A stretch of 44,713 nt of DNA. Origin: Streptomyces silaceus (lineage in GTDB: Bacteria; Actinomycetota; Actinomycetes; Streptomycetales; Streptomycetaceae). A program made the translations under genes and the position numbers. The notes beneath the pieces are model-generated. The model saw only the letters and a program-made list of their open reading frames with translations, searched no databases and was not told where the DNA came from. The DNA is taken from contig NZ_LIRJ01000036.1 of the NCBI RefSeq assembly GCF_001419745.1, forward strand, positions 1-44,713. Reading direction: 5' to 3'. Within the stretch, counting starts at the first letter, position 1, and each line of letters begins with the position of its first letter. Of this stretch, positions 27,175-36,418 are shown in pieces.

Positions 27175-28197
27175 GTGGCCGCACCACAGCTGGACACCGG
27201 GGGCACCCGCCCCACGAGCCGCGACGTCGCGCGCGCCGCGGGCGTCTCACAGGCCACCGTCTCCCTCGTCCTCGGCGACAAGTGGCGCGGCCGCGTCGCC
27301 GCCCCCACCGCCGAGCGCGTCCGCACCGCCGCCCGCGAGCTCGGCTACCGCCCCAACCTCGCGGCCCGCAACCTCCGCCTCGGCCGCACCCGCACCGCCC
27401 TGCTCGTCGTCCCCGAGCTCACCAACGAGTTCTTCGCGCACGTCTACACCGGCGCCGCCCGCGTCGCCGCCCGCCACGGCTTCGGCGTCGTCATCTACCC
27501 CTCCCCCGACGGCATCGGCCCCGCCCGCGACCCCTTCGCCTCGGCCCGTGCCTCGCTCGACGGCGTCCTCGCCTCCTCCATGGCCTCCGACGCCCTCGCC
27601 ACCATCCGCGGCGACGACCTGCCCCTCGTCATGCTCGACAGCGACCCCGCGGGCAGCCTCGGCGCCACCACCGTCAACCTCGACCTCGCCGACGGCATGC
27701 GCCAGGTCACCGAGCACCTGCTGGCCCTCGGCCACCGCGACTTCCTGCACCTCGCCGCGGACGTCGACTCCTGGACCTTCGACCTGCGCGCCGAAGCCCT
27801 CGCCAAGGCGCTGCGCGGCACCGACACGGCCGTACGCCGCGTCGCCGCGCCCCTGGACGTCGAGCGCGCCCGCGTCGTCGCGGAGGCCGCCCTGTCCACG
27901 CCCGGCCCCCGCCCCACCGCCGTCGTCTGCGACGACGACTTCCTCTCCGCCGGCGCCTGCAAGGCCGCCCGCCGGCTGGGCCTGCGCGTCCCCGAGGACC
28001 TCTCCGTCACCGGGTTCGACGACCTCATCCTGGCCACCGCCGTCGAACCGGAGCTCACCACCGTCCGGCTGCCCGCCGAGCGCTTCGGCGAGCGGGGCAT
28101 GGAGTCCCTCGTCGCCGTCCTGGAGGGCCGCACGCCCGACGCCACACCGCTCCCCGTCGAGCTCGTCGTCCGCGGCTCCACGGGCCCCGTGCGCTGA
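27175..28197 (+). CDS. LacI-family transcriptional regulator
   Basis: A 340-residue LacI-family repressor. The helix-turn-helix is TSRDVARAAGVSQATVSLVLGDKWRGRVAAPTAERV followed by the hinge helix region AARELGYRPNLAARNLRLGRT. The periplasmic-binding-like sensor domain covers about residues 75-335 with the late VTGFDDLILATAVEPELTTVRLP strand. GTG 27175 has AGGAGG six bases upstream. It probably controls the divergent MFS gene. The hinge contains NLAARNLRLG, where classic members have NxxARxLxxG, so minor-groove insertion is likely retained. Confidence 0.94.
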   Translation: MAAPQLDTGGTRPTSRDVARAAGVSQATVSLVLGDKWRGRVAAPTAERVRTAARELGYRPNLAARNLRLGRTRTALLVVPELTNEFFAHVYTGAARVAARHGFGVVIYPSPDGIGPARDPFASARASLDGVLASSMASDALATIRGDDLPLVMLDSDPAGSLGATTVNLDLADGMRQVTEHLLALGHRDFLHLAADVDSWTFDLRAEALAKALRGTDTAVRRVAAPLDVERARVVAEAALSTPGPRPTAVVCDDDFLSAGACKAARRLGLRVPEDLSVTGFDDLILATAVEPELTTVRLPAERFGERGMESLVAVLEGRTPDATPLPVELVVRGSTGPVR

Positions 28198-28217
28198 GCC
28201 GCCCCCGGCACACGAAG

Positions 28218-28257
28218 GCGCCCCGCGCCCCGGCCCGAGGGCCGGCACACGGGGCGC
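28218..28257. terminator. Bidirectional terminator between lacI-family gene and prcA
   Basis: Nested inverted repeats: an outer 8-bp stem (28218-28225 with 28250-28257) encloses a 7-bp stem CCGGCCC/GGGCCGG (28230-28236 with 28239-28245). It sits between convergent genes, 20 bases after one stop and 14 before the other. Confidence 0.75.
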
Positions 28258-28271
28258 ACCCCGAGAACGCG

Positions 28272-29048
28272 CTACTCGACGTCGCCGCCCGAATCCGGCT
28301 CGGCCGACCCGCCGTCGCCGTCCCCGGCGGCAGCGGCCTGCGACGTGCCGCCCTCTTCGAGCAGGCGCGACAGCTGCCGTCCGACGATCCGCTTGAACTT
28401 GCGCTGCTGCGGCCGCGTCCGGTCCAGGACGGCCACCTCGAGGCGCTCCGCGGGGATCTCCCGCTCGCTGCCGTTGGTGTCGCGGGAGAGCGACGTCACC
28501 GCCAGCTTGAGCGCCGCGGCCAGCGTCATCCCGTCCTCGTGGCGCTGGTCCAGATAGGTGCTGATCTGCTCGGCGTTGCCGCCGACCGCGACCGAGCCGT
28601 GCTCGTCGACGATCGAACCGTCGTGCGGCAGCCGGTAGATCTGGTCGCCGTCCGGCGTCGTGCCGACCTCGGCGACGACCAGCTCGACCTCGTACGGCTT
28701 CTCCGCGTTGCTGGAGAAGATCGTGCCGAGCGTCTGCGCGTACACGTTCGCCAGACCGCGGGCCGTCACGTCGTCACGGTCGTAGGTGTAGCCGCGGAGG
28801 TCGGCGTAGCGGACGCCGCCGATCCGCAGGTTCTCGTACTCGTTGTACTTGCCGGCGGCCGCGAAGCCGATCCGGTCGTAGATCTCGCTGAACTTGTGCA
28901 GCGCGCGGGACGGGTTCTCGCCGACGAACACGATGCCGTCGGCGTACTGCATCACGACAAGGCTGCGGCCGCGCGCGATGCCCTTGCGGGCGTACTCGGC
29001 CCGGTCGGCCATGGCCTGCTGGGGTGAGACATAGAACGGCGTCGACAC
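28272..29048 (-). CDS. prcA: 20S proteasome alpha subunit PrcA
   Basis: A 258-residue proteasome alpha subunit. It begins [37 protein letters not shown], the actinobacterial alpha-type N-terminus that gates the pore, and continues with [32 protein letters not shown] and [32 protein letters not shown]. The last 40 residues are acidic and Gly-rich. Seven copies form each outer ring and dock the ARC ATPase C-termini. Start GTG 29048 gives the family N-terminus. It follows prcB by 52 bases. Confidence 0.97.
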   Translation of the reverse strand: MSTPFYVSPQQAMADRAEYARKGIARGRSLVVMQYADGIVFVGENPSRALHKFSEIYDRIGFAAAGKYNEYENLRIGGVRYADLRGYTYDRDDVTARGLANVYAQTLGTIFSSNAEKPYEVELVVAEVGTTPDGDQIYRLPHDGSIVDEHGSVAVGGNAEQISTYLDQRHEDGMTLAAALKLAVTSLSRDTNGSEREIPAERLEVAVLDRTRPQQRKFKRIVGRQLSRLLEEGGTSQAAAAGDGDGGSAEPDSGGDVE

Positions 29049-29100
29049 CGGATCCGTCCCTTTCTGTCAAAAACTTCAGTCAGTGGCGAATACGGAGCGA

Positions 29101-29946
29101 TCAGAGCAGCGCGGCCCGCGGGCCGTCGGGCTGTTCGAGACGCTTCTCCAGGATCGCGCGCGCGATCGAGGACGTCTCCTCCTCCGTCAGCCGCCTGAAC
29201 CCCTCGTCGGAGATCACGGTGACGATGGGGAAGATGCGGCGGGCCACGTCCGGACCACCGGTCGCCGAGTCGTCGTCGGCGGCGTCGTACAGGGCCTGGA
29301 CGACCAGGGTCGTCGCCTGCTCCTCCGTCAGACCGTCGTGGTAGAGCTTCTTCATCGCACCGCGCGCGAAGACCGAGCCCGAGCCGGTCGCCGCGAAGCC
29401 GTGCTCCTCGGAGCGCCCGCCCGTGACGTCGTACGAGAAGATGCGCCCCTTCTCGCGGTCCACGTCGTAGCCCGCGAAGAGCGGCACGACGGCCAGGCCC
29501 TGCATGGCCATGCCGAGGTTGCCGCGGATCATCGTCGAGAGGCGGTTGGCCTTGCCCTCCAGGGAGAGCGTCGCGCCCTCCACCTTCTCGAAGTGCTCCA
29601 GCTCCAGCTGGAAGAGCTTGACCATCTCCACGGCCAGACCGGCGGTACCGGCGACGCCCACCGCCGAGTACTCGTCCGCCGGGAAGACCTTCTCCATGTC
29701 GCGCGAGGCGATCACGTTGCCCATCGTCGCCCGCCGGTCACCGGCGAGGACCACGCCGCCGGGGAACGTGACGGCCAGGATGGTGGTGCCGTGCGGAGCC
29801 TCCAGCGGGCCCTGGGTGGGCGCCAGTTGGCGGTTGCCGGGCAGCATCTCGGGCTGGTGGTCGGAAAGGAAATCCATGAAGGACGACGAACCAGGCGTCA
29901 GGAAGGCAGCTGGTAGACGCCCGTTGCTACGAGTGTTGGCTTCCAC
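29101..29946 (-). CDS. prcB: 20S proteasome beta subunit PrcB (with propeptide)
   Basis: A 281-residue beta subunit. A 53-residue propeptide ends in EAPHG, and autocleavage would free the catalytic Thr 54 ([24 protein letters not shown], with the Asp and Lys of the active site downstream). GTG 29946 is chosen because it gives the VEANTRS start and a 53-residue propeptide, the length I recall for the S. coelicolor protein. The start lies inside the end of the upstream endonuclease-like gene (49-base overlap), so prcB translation is likely coupled to it. The C-terminus is [12 protein letters not shown]. Confidence 0.97.
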   Translation of the reverse strand: MEANTRSNGRLPAAFLTPGSSSFMDFLSDHQPEMLPGNRQLAPTQGPLEAPHGTTILAVTFPGGVVLAGDRRATMGNVIASRDMEKVFPADEYSAVGVAGTAGLAVEMVKLFQLELEHFEKVEGATLSLEGKANRLSTMIRGNLGMAMQGLAVVPLFAGYDVDREKGRIFSYDVTGGRSEEHGFAATGSGSVFARGAMKKLYHDGLTEEQATTLVVQALYDAADDDSATGGPDVARRIFPIVTVISDEGFRRLTEEETSSIARAILEKRLEQPDGPRAALL

Positions 29947-30236
29947 GAGGATCCTTCCAAGTAGGCGGCAGCCCGACGAACAGTGTCGGGATGATCTCCC
30001 AACTTGCCGATGGCCGAATTGCAGTTGAAGCACATTACGCCACGGACCTTACCCGCCTCGTGGCGTTGATCCACATGAAAGGCCGGAGCGTTCGTCGGAG
30101 ACGGTCGCCGTCCGGCCTGGACGGTCGCGGTCCGTGCGAAGGCTGCCCGCGGCTCCTCGTCCCGACACCGCGGGCAACGCTTCACTTCCGTGCCTTCGTG
30201 CTCCAGCGCCCCCGCAGGCCCTGGAATCGAAGACAA
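29898..30236 (-). CDS. Shortened recombination endonuclease VII-like protein
   Basis: A 112-residue protein between pup and prcB. It keeps one zinc pair near the N-terminus (CPRC), then jumps to the endonuclease VII His-Me core [27 protein letters not shown], and ends with the [18 protein letters not shown] tail. Homologues I recall are longer by about 80 residues and read HVDHxHxTG; here the general-base His is Gln. It is therefore probably inactive as a nuclease. Start options are TTG 30236, eight bases after the pup stop, or GTG 30185, which has GAAGG seven bases upstream. Its 3' end overlaps the prcB start, so it may be kept mainly for translational coupling. Confidence 0.8.
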   Translation of the reverse strand: MSSIPGPAGALEHEGTEVKRCPRCRDEEPRAAFARTATVQAGRRPSPTNAPAFHVDQRHEAGKVRGVMCFNCNSAIGKLGDHPDTVRRAAAYLEGSSWKPTLVATGVYQLPS

Positions 30237-30243
30237 AAAGGAC

Positions 30244-30462
30244 TTACTGTCCGCCCTTCTGGACGAAGGAGCGCACGAAGTCCTCCGCGTTCTCCTCGAG
30301 GACGTCGTCGATCTCGTCCAGGACGGAGTCCACGTCGTCGCTCAGCTTCTCCTGGCGCTCCTTGAGGTCCTCGGAAGCCTGCGCATCCTGCGCCTGCTCC
30401 TCGGTCTCCTCGGTGGAGCGCGTCGCCTTCTGCTGTCCGCCGCCGGTGTCCTTGGTCGCCAT
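30244..30462 (-). CDS. pup: Prokaryotic ubiquitin-like protein Pup
   Basis: A 72-residue, highly charged, disordered protein starting MATKDTGGGQQKATR and ending DFVRSFVQKGGQ. The C-terminal Gln shows that it must be deamidated to Glu by Dop before PafA can attach it to lysines. The central helix-forming region ELERQ-type LKERQEKLSDDVDSVLDEIDDVLEEN binds the coiled coil of ARC. ATG 30462 is preferred over a start three codons upstream because it gives the conserved MATK start. It sits between dop and the endonuclease-like gene, the standard order. Confidence 0.98.
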   Translation of the reverse strand: MATKDTGGGQQKATRSTEETEEQAQDAQASEDLKERQEKLSDDVDSVLDEIDDVLEENAEDFVRSFVQKGGQ

Positions 30463-30581
30463 CTGCCTCACCCCGCTCGGTTAGACGTTCTTGATCAGAC
30501 CCTACAAGCGAGGTCTGACATCGGCCCCTTACTTCCACAACATCCGGGAACCACCTCGATGATTCCCCTACGCCGGGTCTT

Positions 30582-32093
30582 TCAGCCCCCGGACAGCACC
30601 CGCACCAGGTCCTCCGCGGTACGGCAGCGGTCCAGAAGTTCCTTCACGTGGTTCCTCGTGCCGCGCAGGGGCTCCAGCGTGGGCACCCGCTGGAGGGAGT
30701 CCCGGCCCGGCAGGTCGAAGATGACCGAGTCCCAGGAGGCCGCGGCCACGTCGTCCGCGTACTGCTCCAGGCAGCGGCCCCGGAAATACGCGCGCGTATC
30801 CTCCGGCGGCTTGGCCTGGGCCCGCTCCACGTCCGCCTCGTCCAGGAGGCGCTTCATCTTGCCGCGTGCCACCAAGCGGTTGTACAGGCCCTTCTCGGCC
30901 CGTACGTCGGCGTACTGGAGGTCGACCAGGTGGAGCCGCGCGGCGTCCCAGTCGAGGCCGTCACGGCGGCGGTAGCCCTCCATGAGCTCGCGCTTGGCGA
31001 CCCAGTCGAGCTCTCCGGAGAGGCTCATCGGATCGCTCTCCAGCCGGCCGAGCACGTCCTCCCAGCGGGTGAGCACGTCCTTGGTCTGTTCGTCCGCGTC
31101 CGCGCCGTAGCGCTCCTCGACGTACTTGCGGGCCAGCTCGAAGTACTCCATCTGGAGCTGGACCGCGGTGAGTGAGCGGCCGCTGCGGAGCGTGACGAGG
31201 TGGTTGAGGGTCGGGTCGTGGGAGACCTGGTGGAGCGTGCGCACGGGCTGGTCCACGGCCAGGTCCACCGCGATGAAGCCGTCCTCGATCATCGCGAGGA
31301 CGAGCGAGGTGGTGCCCAGCTTGAGGTACGTCGAGATCTCGGAGAGGTTGGCGTCCCCGATGATCACGTGCAGCCTGCGGTACTTCTCGGCGTCGGAGTG
31401 CGGCTCGTCCCGGGTGTTGATGATGGGCCGCTTGAGTGTCGTCTCCAGGCCGACCTCGACCTCGAAGTAGTCGGCGCGCTGGCTGAGCTGGAAGCCGTGC
31501 TCGTGGCCGTCCTGGCCGATGCCCACGCGTCCCGCGCCGGTGACGACCTGCCGGGAGACGAAGAACGGCGTCAGGTGGCGCACGATGTCCGAGAAGGGGG
31601 TCTCCCGCTTCATCAGGTAGTTCTCGTGCGTGCCGTACGAGGCGCCCTTGTTGTCGGTGTTGTTCTTGTAGAGGTGGATCGGCTGGGCCCCGGGGAGCGC
31701 CGCGGCGCGCTCGGCGGCCTCGGCCATGATGCGTTCGCCGGCCTTGTCCCAGAGGACGGCGTCCCGGGGATTGGTGATCTCCGGGGAGCTGTATTCGGGG
31801 TGTGCGTGGTCGACGTACAGGCGCGCACCATTGGTGAGGATCACGTTGGCGAGGCCGATGTCCTCGTCGGTGAGCTGGCTGGCGTCGGCGGCCTCGCGGG
31901 CGAGGTCGAAACCCCGCGCGTCCCGCAGCGGGTTCTCCTCCTCGAAGTCCCAGCGGGCGCGTCGCGCCCGGTGCATCGCCGCGGCGTAGGCGTTGACGAT
32001 CTGGGACGAGGTGAGCATGGCATTGGCGTTGGGGTGGCCGGGGACGGAGATGCCGTACTCCGTCTCGATGCCCATTACTCGCCGTACGGTCAT
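30582..32093 (-). CDS. dop: Pup deamidase/depupylase Dop
   Basis: A 503-residue PafA paralogue. It opens [24 protein letters not shown], with the metal-binding Glu pair in GIETEYG, and carries the Dop-specific insertion between about residues 40 and 80 that PafA lacks. Downstream motifs are [17 protein letters not shown] with the catalytic Asp, [22 protein letters not shown] and [28 protein letters not shown]. It deamidates the Pup C-terminal Gln and removes Pup from conjugates. GGAGG lies five bases before ATG 32093. The 213-base gap upstream contains the arc terminator, so dop starts its own transcript, probably with pup. Confidence 0.97.
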   Translation of the reverse strand: MTVRRVMGIETEYGISVPGHPNANAMLTSSQIVNAYAAAMHRARRARWDFEEENPLRDARGFDLAREAADASQLTDEDIGLANVILTNGARLYVDHAHPEYSSPEITNPRDAVLWDKAGERIMAEAAERAAALPGAQPIHLYKNNTDNKGASYGTHENYLMKRETPFSDIVRHLTPFFVSRQVVTGAGRVGIGQDGHEHGFQLSQRADYFEVEVGLETTLKRPIINTRDEPHSDAEKYRRLHVIIGDANLSEISTYLKLGTTSLVLAMIEDGFIAVDLAVDQPVRTLHQVSHDPTLNHLVTLRSGRSLTAVQLQMEYFELARKYVEERYGADADEQTKDVLTRWEDVLGRLESDPMSLSGELDWVAKRELMEGYRRRDGLDWDAARLHLVDLQYADVRAEKGLYNRLVARGKMKRLLDEADVERAQAKPPEDTRAYFRGRCLEQYADDVAAASWDSVIFDLPGRDSLQRVPTLEPLRGTRNHVKELLDRCRTAEDLVRVLSGG

Positions 32094-32262
32094 GCGGCCC
32101 TCCTTGCCCGGCGGCGCTCCCGTTCGGGAACGGCGCTCAAGTACCGCTGGTTCTCCGGTGCGTGTGCGGTGCCCGTCCCCGCACTGCGCGACTCGGCGGT
32201 ACCGAAGAGCCTAGAACGCCTTTGCGCTGGTGGGGAGATCATTGCCTTCATTGAAAAACAGA

Positions 32263-32297
32263 CGGCTGCGGGTACCCGTGAAGGACACCCGCAGCCG
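32263..32297 (-). terminator. Intrinsic terminator of arc, with U-run
   Basis: On the minus strand, 10 bases after the arc stop, an 11-bp perfect stem (32287-32297 with 32263-32273) closes a 13-base loop and is followed after three bases by TGTTTTTC. A clear U-run is rare in this genome and makes this a textbook factor-independent terminator. Confidence 0.9.
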
Positions 32298-32306
32298 CCC
32301 TGTGTT

Positions 32307-34073
32307 CTACAGGTATTGACCGGTGTTGGCCACCGTGTCGATGGAGCGTCCGGTGTCCGCGCCCTGCTTTCCGGTGACGAGGGTGCGGATGTAGACGATC
32401 CGTTCACCCTTCTTGCCGGAGATCCTGGCCCAGTCGTCCGGGTTGGTGGTGTTGGGCAGGTCCTCGTTCTCCTTGAACTCGTCGACGCAAGCCTGGAGGA
32501 GGTGAGAGACCCTGAGGCCCTTCTGGTTCGCCTCGAGGAAGGCCTTGATGGCCATCTTCTTGGCGCGGCCCACGATGTTCTCGATCATGGCGCCGGAGTT
32601 GAAGTCCTTGAAGTAGAGGACTTCCTTGTCGCCGTTGGCGTACGTGACTTCGAGGAAGCGGTTTTCCTCGGACTCGGCGTACATCTGCTCGACGACCGAC
32701 TGGATCATGCCGTGCACCGTGGCGTGCCGGTCGGCGCTGTGCTCGGCGAGGTCGTCGGCGTGCAGCGGCAGCCGCTCGGTGAGGTACTTGGCGAAGATGT
32801 CCTTCGCCGCCTCGGCGTCCGGACGCTCGATCTTGATCTTCACGTCGAGCCGTCCGGGGCGCAGGATCGCGGGGTCGATCATGTCCTCACGGTTGGAGGC
32901 GCCGATCACGACCACGTTCTCCAGGCCCTCCACACCGTCGATCTCGGCGAGCAGCTGCGGGACGATGGTGTTCTCCACGTCCGAGCTGACACCGGATCCA
33001 CGGGTGCGGAAGAGCGATTCCATCTCGTCGAAGAAGACGATGACGGGGGTGCCCTGGCTTGCCTTCTCCCGCGCACGCTGGAAGACGAGGCGGATCTGCC
33101 GCTCGGTCTCACCGACGTACTTGTTGAGGAGCTCGGGTCCCTTGATGTTCAGGAAGTAGCTCTTCCCCGCGGCCTGTCCGGTCACCTCGGCGACCTTCTT
33201 GGCGAGCGAGTTGGCGACGGCCTTCGCGATCAGCGTCTTGCCGCAGCCGGGGGGCCCGTACAGCAGGACGCCCTTGGGCGGCCGCAGTTCGTGCTCCTTG
33301 AAGAGGTCCGGGTACAGGTACGGCAGCTCGACCGCGTCGCGGATGAGCTCGATCTGGTTGCCCAGGCCGCCGATCTGCTCGTAGCCGATGTCGGGGACCT
33401 CTTCGAGGACGAGCTCCTCGACCTCGCTCTTCGGCACGACCTCGTAGACGTACCCGGAGCGGGGTTCCAGCAGGAGGGCGTCGCCGGGACGGATGGTGAT
33501 GTCCAGCAGCGGCTCGGCGAGCCGCACCACCCGCTCCTCGTCGGTGTGCCCGACCACCAGGGCGCGCTCGCCGTCCTCGAGGATCTCCTTGAGGGTGACG
33601 ATGTCGCCGACGCTCTCGTACTCCATGGCCTCGACCACGTTGAGCGCTTCGTTGAGCATCACTTCCTGGCCACGCCTGAGCTCTTCGAGCTCGACGCTTG
33701 GGCTCACGTTCACCCGGAGTTTGCGGCCGCCTGTGAAGATGTCGGCGGTGCCGTCCTCGTTCGCCTCGAGGAAGACTCCGAAGCCGGCCGGCGGCTGCGC
33801 GAGCCGGTCGACCTCCTCCTTGAGGGCCACGATCTGGTCGCGGGCCTCGCGGAGTGTGTTGGCGAGCCGCTCGTTCTGCGCGGACACGCCGGCCAGGTTG
33901 GTCTGCAGCTCGACGATCCGCTCTTCGAGAATCCTCGTATGACGCGGAGAGTCGGCGAGCTTACGTCGCAGGACGGCGATTTCCTGCTCGAGATAGGCAA
34001 CCTGACCGGCAGGGTCTTCAGACCCTCGCCCCGGCCGGATGCCGCGGTTGATGTCGTCGTCGTGGGCTGCCAC
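32307..34073 (-). CDS. arc: Proteasome-associated AAA ATPase ARC (Mpa)
   Basis: A 588-residue AAA unfoldase. An N-terminal coiled coil (about residues 22-94) binds Pup; two OB folds follow to about 230; the AAA module has Walker A GPPGCGKT (273-280), Walker B VIVFFDEM and the second region [20 protein letters not shown]. The C-terminus is NTGQYL, the QYL-type docking motif that opens the 20S gate. Hexamers pull pupylated proteins into PrcAB. GTG 34073 gives the usual [11 protein letters not shown] start; a TTG six codons upstream is less likely. Upstream minus-strand sequence has TTTCAA - 16 bp - TAGGGT (34139-34112), a plausible promoter, about 40 bases from the start. Confidence 0.97.
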   Translation of the reverse strand: MAAHDDDINRGIRPGRGSEDPAGQVAYLEQEIAVLRRKLADSPRHTRILEERIVELQTNLAGVSAQNERLANTLREARDQIVALKEEVDRLAQPPAGFGVFLEANEDGTADIFTGGRKLRVNVSPSVELEELRRGQEVMLNEALNVVEAMEYESVGDIVTLKEILEDGERALVVGHTDEERVVRLAEPLLDITIRPGDALLLEPRSGYVYEVVPKSEVEELVLEEVPDIGYEQIGGLGNQIELIRDAVELPYLYPDLFKEHELRPPKGVLLYGPPGCGKTLIAKAVANSLAKKVAEVTGQAAGKSYFLNIKGPELLNKYVGETERQIRLVFQRAREKASQGTPVIVFFDEMESLFRTRGSGVSSDVENTIVPQLLAEIDGVEGLENVVVIGASNREDMIDPAILRPGRLDVKIKIERPDAEAAKDIFAKYLTERLPLHADDLAEHSADRHATVHGMIQSVVEQMYAESEENRFLEVTYANGDKEVLYFKDFNSGAMIENIVGRAKKMAIKAFLEANQKGLRVSHLLQACVDEFKENEDLPNTTNPDDWARISGKKGERIVYIRTLVTGKQGADTGRSIDTVANTGQYL

Positions 34074-34111
34074 GGTCCTCACCTCCTCCAAGGGGAGCTG
34101 GACGCTTCCAG

Positions 34112-34139
34112 ACCCTACCTGGGTGGGTGTCGATTGAAA
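34112..34139 (-). promoter_or_regulatory. Candidate arc promoter
   Basis: Minus strand TTTCAA (34139-34134), 16-base spacer, TAGGGT (34117-34112). The -10 fits the TANNNT of hrdB-type promoters; the -35 is only a partial match to TTGACA. It would start transcription about 30 bases before the GTG of arc. Confidence 0.4.
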
Positions 34140-34327
34140 CCCCTAGATCACAAAGACGATGGGGGTGTGTCCGATCTTCACCCTTGCGCTCTCCCTCACG
34201 TCAGGGGAATACCCACCCAACAACATCGGAAAGCGGGCGGTTGTATCGTCGAAGTGTTCAACACCCGTCAGGGCTGGCCCGACTTACTGCAAATTGGGGC
34301 CGCCCGGCGCAGCGACCGGCAGGAGAG

Positions 34328-34639
34328 ATGACCGTGCGGCACGAGGCCGAGACCGGCAGTGAGAGCGATCTGCTGGAGGTCTGGATCGACCAAGACCTCT
34401 GCACCGGGGACGGCATCTGCGCGCAGTACGCGCCCGAGGTCTTCGAGCTGGACATCGACGGTCTGGCGTATGTGAAGAGCGCCGACGACGAGCTGCTGCA
34501 GGCGCCCGGGGCGACGACTCCGGTGCCGCTGCCGCTGCTGACCGACGTGGTCGACTCCGCCAAGGAATGCCCCGGCGACTGCATTCATGTGCGTCGCGTT
34601 TCGGACAGGGTCGAGGTGTACGGACCGGACGCGGAGTGA
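34328..34639 (+). CDS. Ferredoxin, 3Fe-4S-like cluster motif
   Basis: A 103-residue ferredoxin. The cluster motif is DLCTGDGICAQYAPEVFEL, so the second cysteine of CxxCxxC is replaced by Asp (C-x2-D-x2-C), with the remaining ligand in KECPGDCIHV. This fits a 3Fe-4S cluster or a 4Fe-4S cluster with an Asp ligand, as used by many streptomycete P450 systems. The gene is divergent from arc. ATG 34328 is listed; AGGAG lies only two bases before it, whereas GTG 34334 would have an eight-base spacing and may be the true start. It could serve the two P450s of the conservon, but there is no linkage to prove this. Confidence 0.9.
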   Translation: MTVRHEAETGSESDLLEVWIDQDLCTGDGICAQYAPEVFELDIDGLAYVKSADDELLQAPGATTPVPLPLLTDVVDSAKECPGDCIHVRRVSDRVEVYGPDAE

Positions 34640-34651
34640 CTCCGCGTCCGG
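34625..34651. terminator. Bidirectional terminator overlapping the ferredoxin stop
   Basis: An 11-bp perfect inverted repeat (34625-34635 with 34641-34651) with a 5-base loop spans the ferredoxin stop codon and lies eight bases before the end of the convergent secreted-protein gene. Confidence 0.75.
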
Positions 34652-34658
34652 CGGGGTA

Positions 34659-35288
34659 TCAGACGCTCCGGGCCTCGGCCGGTCCCGTCCGCTCGAATGT
34701 GCCGTCCTTCCACTGCCACGTGGCCTTGTCCTGACGGTCCGGGCAGCAGCGGGGCACCTCCGGTGAGGAGTAGCCGAGCAGGGTGGCGGCGACCGCGCCG
34801 TCGCGTACGGCGAAATCGCTCACGTTCAGTCGGTCCTTGGGGTCGACCAGTGTGGCGACGACTCGGGGCCTGCCCGATCCCGACCGGGTGATGACGTAGA
34901 CGCCGTCGGGCGGGGTGCCCGAGCCGGCCCGGCAGTGCACGACGGCGACGGTCTCCGGCCTGCCGTCCCCGTCGAGGTCGCCGGAGGCCTTCTTCTTGAC
35001 GACGGGGTCGACCGGGCCGCAGCTGATCGGGAAGTCGACGGCGGCGGGGTCGGGGGCCGGGGCGTGCGCGCCCGCTGCGGCTCTGGAGTGCGGCGGCCCG
35101 GTCTGCGCGGCGGTCGCCGAGTCGGGCTGCAGGACGGCGGAGCCCGCGATGACGGCGGCCAGGGCGGCGGCGGTGGCCAGCCAGTGGACGGGGCGCGTGG
35201 TGGTGTGTGCCAGTTCCGGGACGGCGGGGTGCTGCACGAGAGAAGTGTCTCCTGTGAGGGCTGTGCCGGTGGGGGAGGTGGCCAGCAT
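34659..35288 (-). CDS. Putative exported or membrane-anchored protein
   Basis: A 209-residue protein with one hydrophobic segment (WLATAAALAAVIAGSAVLQP, about residues 36-55) after a polar 35-residue N-terminus, then an Ala/Pro-rich linker and a compact extracytoplasmic domain. That domain has DLDGDGRPETVAVVHC, an FG-GAP-like Ca-binding turn, and cysteines (SCGPVDP, HCRAG, RCCPD) that could pair. I do not recognise a family. ATG 35288 is the best visible start, though no ribosome binding site is obvious; an upstream TTG is rejected. Confidence 0.7.
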   Translation of the reverse strand: MLATSPTGTALTGDTSLVQHPAVPELAHTTTRPVHWLATAAALAAVIAGSAVLQPDSATAAQTGPPHSRAAAGAHAPAPDPAAVDFPISCGPVDPVVKKKASGDLDGDGRPETVAVVHCRAGSGTPPDGVYVITRSGSGRPRVVATLVDPKDRLNVSDFAVRDGAVAATLLGYSSPEVPRCCPDRQDKATWQWKDGTFERTGPAEARSV

Positions 35289-35378
35289 CGTGCCATAGGT
35301 CACAGTGAGGAGGAACACCGGGGTCCGGTGGGGTCTCTTGATTCTTCTGATACGCCGCTGGTGCCCTGTCAACGAAAC

Positions 35379-35428
35379 GGCGCCGCCGCCGAGTTCCCCG
35401 GTCGGTCAGGGAACTCGGCGGCGGCGCC
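35379..35428. terminator. Strong terminator after trmI
   Basis: A perfect 20-bp stem (35379-35398 with 35409-35428) with a 10-base loop lies 30 bases after the trmI stop on the minus strand. The plus-strand side continues with CTTTTTGG, so it could also stop plus-strand transcription. Confidence 0.88.
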
Positions 35429-35457
35429 AGCTTTTTGGCCGGGGCCCGCCGCGCGGG

Positions 35458-36360
35458 TCAGCGCGGGGTGCCTCCGTCGGCGTTCGGACCGGAGTAGTCC
35501 TCGCCGTAGGCGCCCTTGGCGGGGCGGCGACGGCGCATGGGGGGCTCGACGCCGTCCGCGAGGCGGCGGGCGGTCAGGAGGAAGCCCGTGTGCCCGATCA
35601 TGCGGTGGTCGGGACGGACCGCGAGGCCCTCGATGTGCCAGTTGCGGATCATCGACTCCCAGGCGGTCGGCTCGTTGAAGCCGCCGATCTCGCGGATGGA
35701 CTCGACGGTCCGGGCGAGCTGGGTGGTGGTCGCCACGTAGCAGCACAGGATGCCGCCGGGGACGAGCGCCTTGGAGACGGCCTCCAGGCACTCCCAGGGG
35801 GCGAGCATGTCGAGGATGACGCGGTCGACGTCGGTGTCGCTCAGGTTGTCCTGGAGGTCGCCGACGGTGAGCTGCCAGGCGGGGTGCGGGCCGCCGAAGT
35901 AGCGCTCCACGTTCTGCTGGGCGATCTCGGCGAAGTCCTCACGGCGCTCGTACGAGTGCAGCATTCCCTGGTCACCGATGGCGCGCAGCAGGAAGCTGCT
36001 GAGCGAGCCGGAGCCCACGCCCGCCTCGACGACGCGCGCGCCGGGGAAGATGTCGGCGAAGGCCAGGATCTGCCCCGCGTCCTTGGGGTAGACCACGGCG
36101 GCGCCGCGGGGCATGGACAGGACGTAGTCGGGGAGCAGGGGTCGCAGCGCCAGGTAGGCGACGTTTCCCGTGGTACGGACAACACTGCCCTCGGGAGCGC
36201 CGATCAGCTCGTCGTGCGGGAAGGAACCCTTGTGGGTGTGGAAGTTCTTTCCCTCTTCGAGCGTGAACGTGTAGTGGCGTCCCTTGGGGTCGGTGAGCTG
36301 GACCTGGTCCCCGACCTTGAAGGGCCCGCGACGGCGGGCGGCACCGGTCGGTTCGGACAT
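35458..36360 (-). CDS. trmI: tRNA (adenine-58-N1)-methyltransferase TrmI
   Basis: A 300-residue class I SAM methyltransferase. An N-terminal beta barrel domain (KVGDQVQLTDPKGRHYTFTLEEGKNFHTHKG) is followed by the Rossmann core with motif I ARVVEAGVGSGSLSSFLLRAIG and the catalytic-region strand DRVILDMLAPWECLEAVSKAL. It makes m1A at position 58 of tRNAs; in related bacteria the tetramer matters for heat tolerance. ATG 36360 is in line with the family. In actinobacteria this gene lies close to arc and a site-2 protease gene, as here. Confidence 0.95.
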   Translation of the reverse strand: MSEPTGAARRRGPFKVGDQVQLTDPKGRHYTFTLEEGKNFHTHKGSFPHDELIGAPEGSVVRTTGNVAYLALRPLLPDYVLSMPRGAAVVYPKDAGQILAFADIFPGARVVEAGVGSGSLSSFLLRAIGDQGMLHSYERREDFAEIAQQNVERYFGGPHPAWQLTVGDLQDNLSDTDVDRVILDMLAPWECLEAVSKALVPGGILCCYVATTTQLARTVESIREIGGFNEPTAWESMIRNWHIEGLAVRPDHRMIGHTGFLLTARRLADGVEPPMRRRRPAKGAYGEDYSGPNADGGTPR

Positions 36361-36418
36361 GTGACCAGCCTACCGGCCGTGACGGGGGCCGCGGACCACG
36401 GCAGGGCCCGGGGGGCCG

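Noticed and set aside
31200..34331. Very long plus-strand open frame opposite dop and arc
   Set aside because: It is the shadow of two clear minus-strand genes with G+C-rich third positions and encodes low-complexity, family-less protein.
35289..35372. Upstream TTG start for the secreted protein at 34659-35288
   Set aside because: The extra 28 residues are basic and would precede a membrane helix at an implausible distance; ATG 35288 is adequate.
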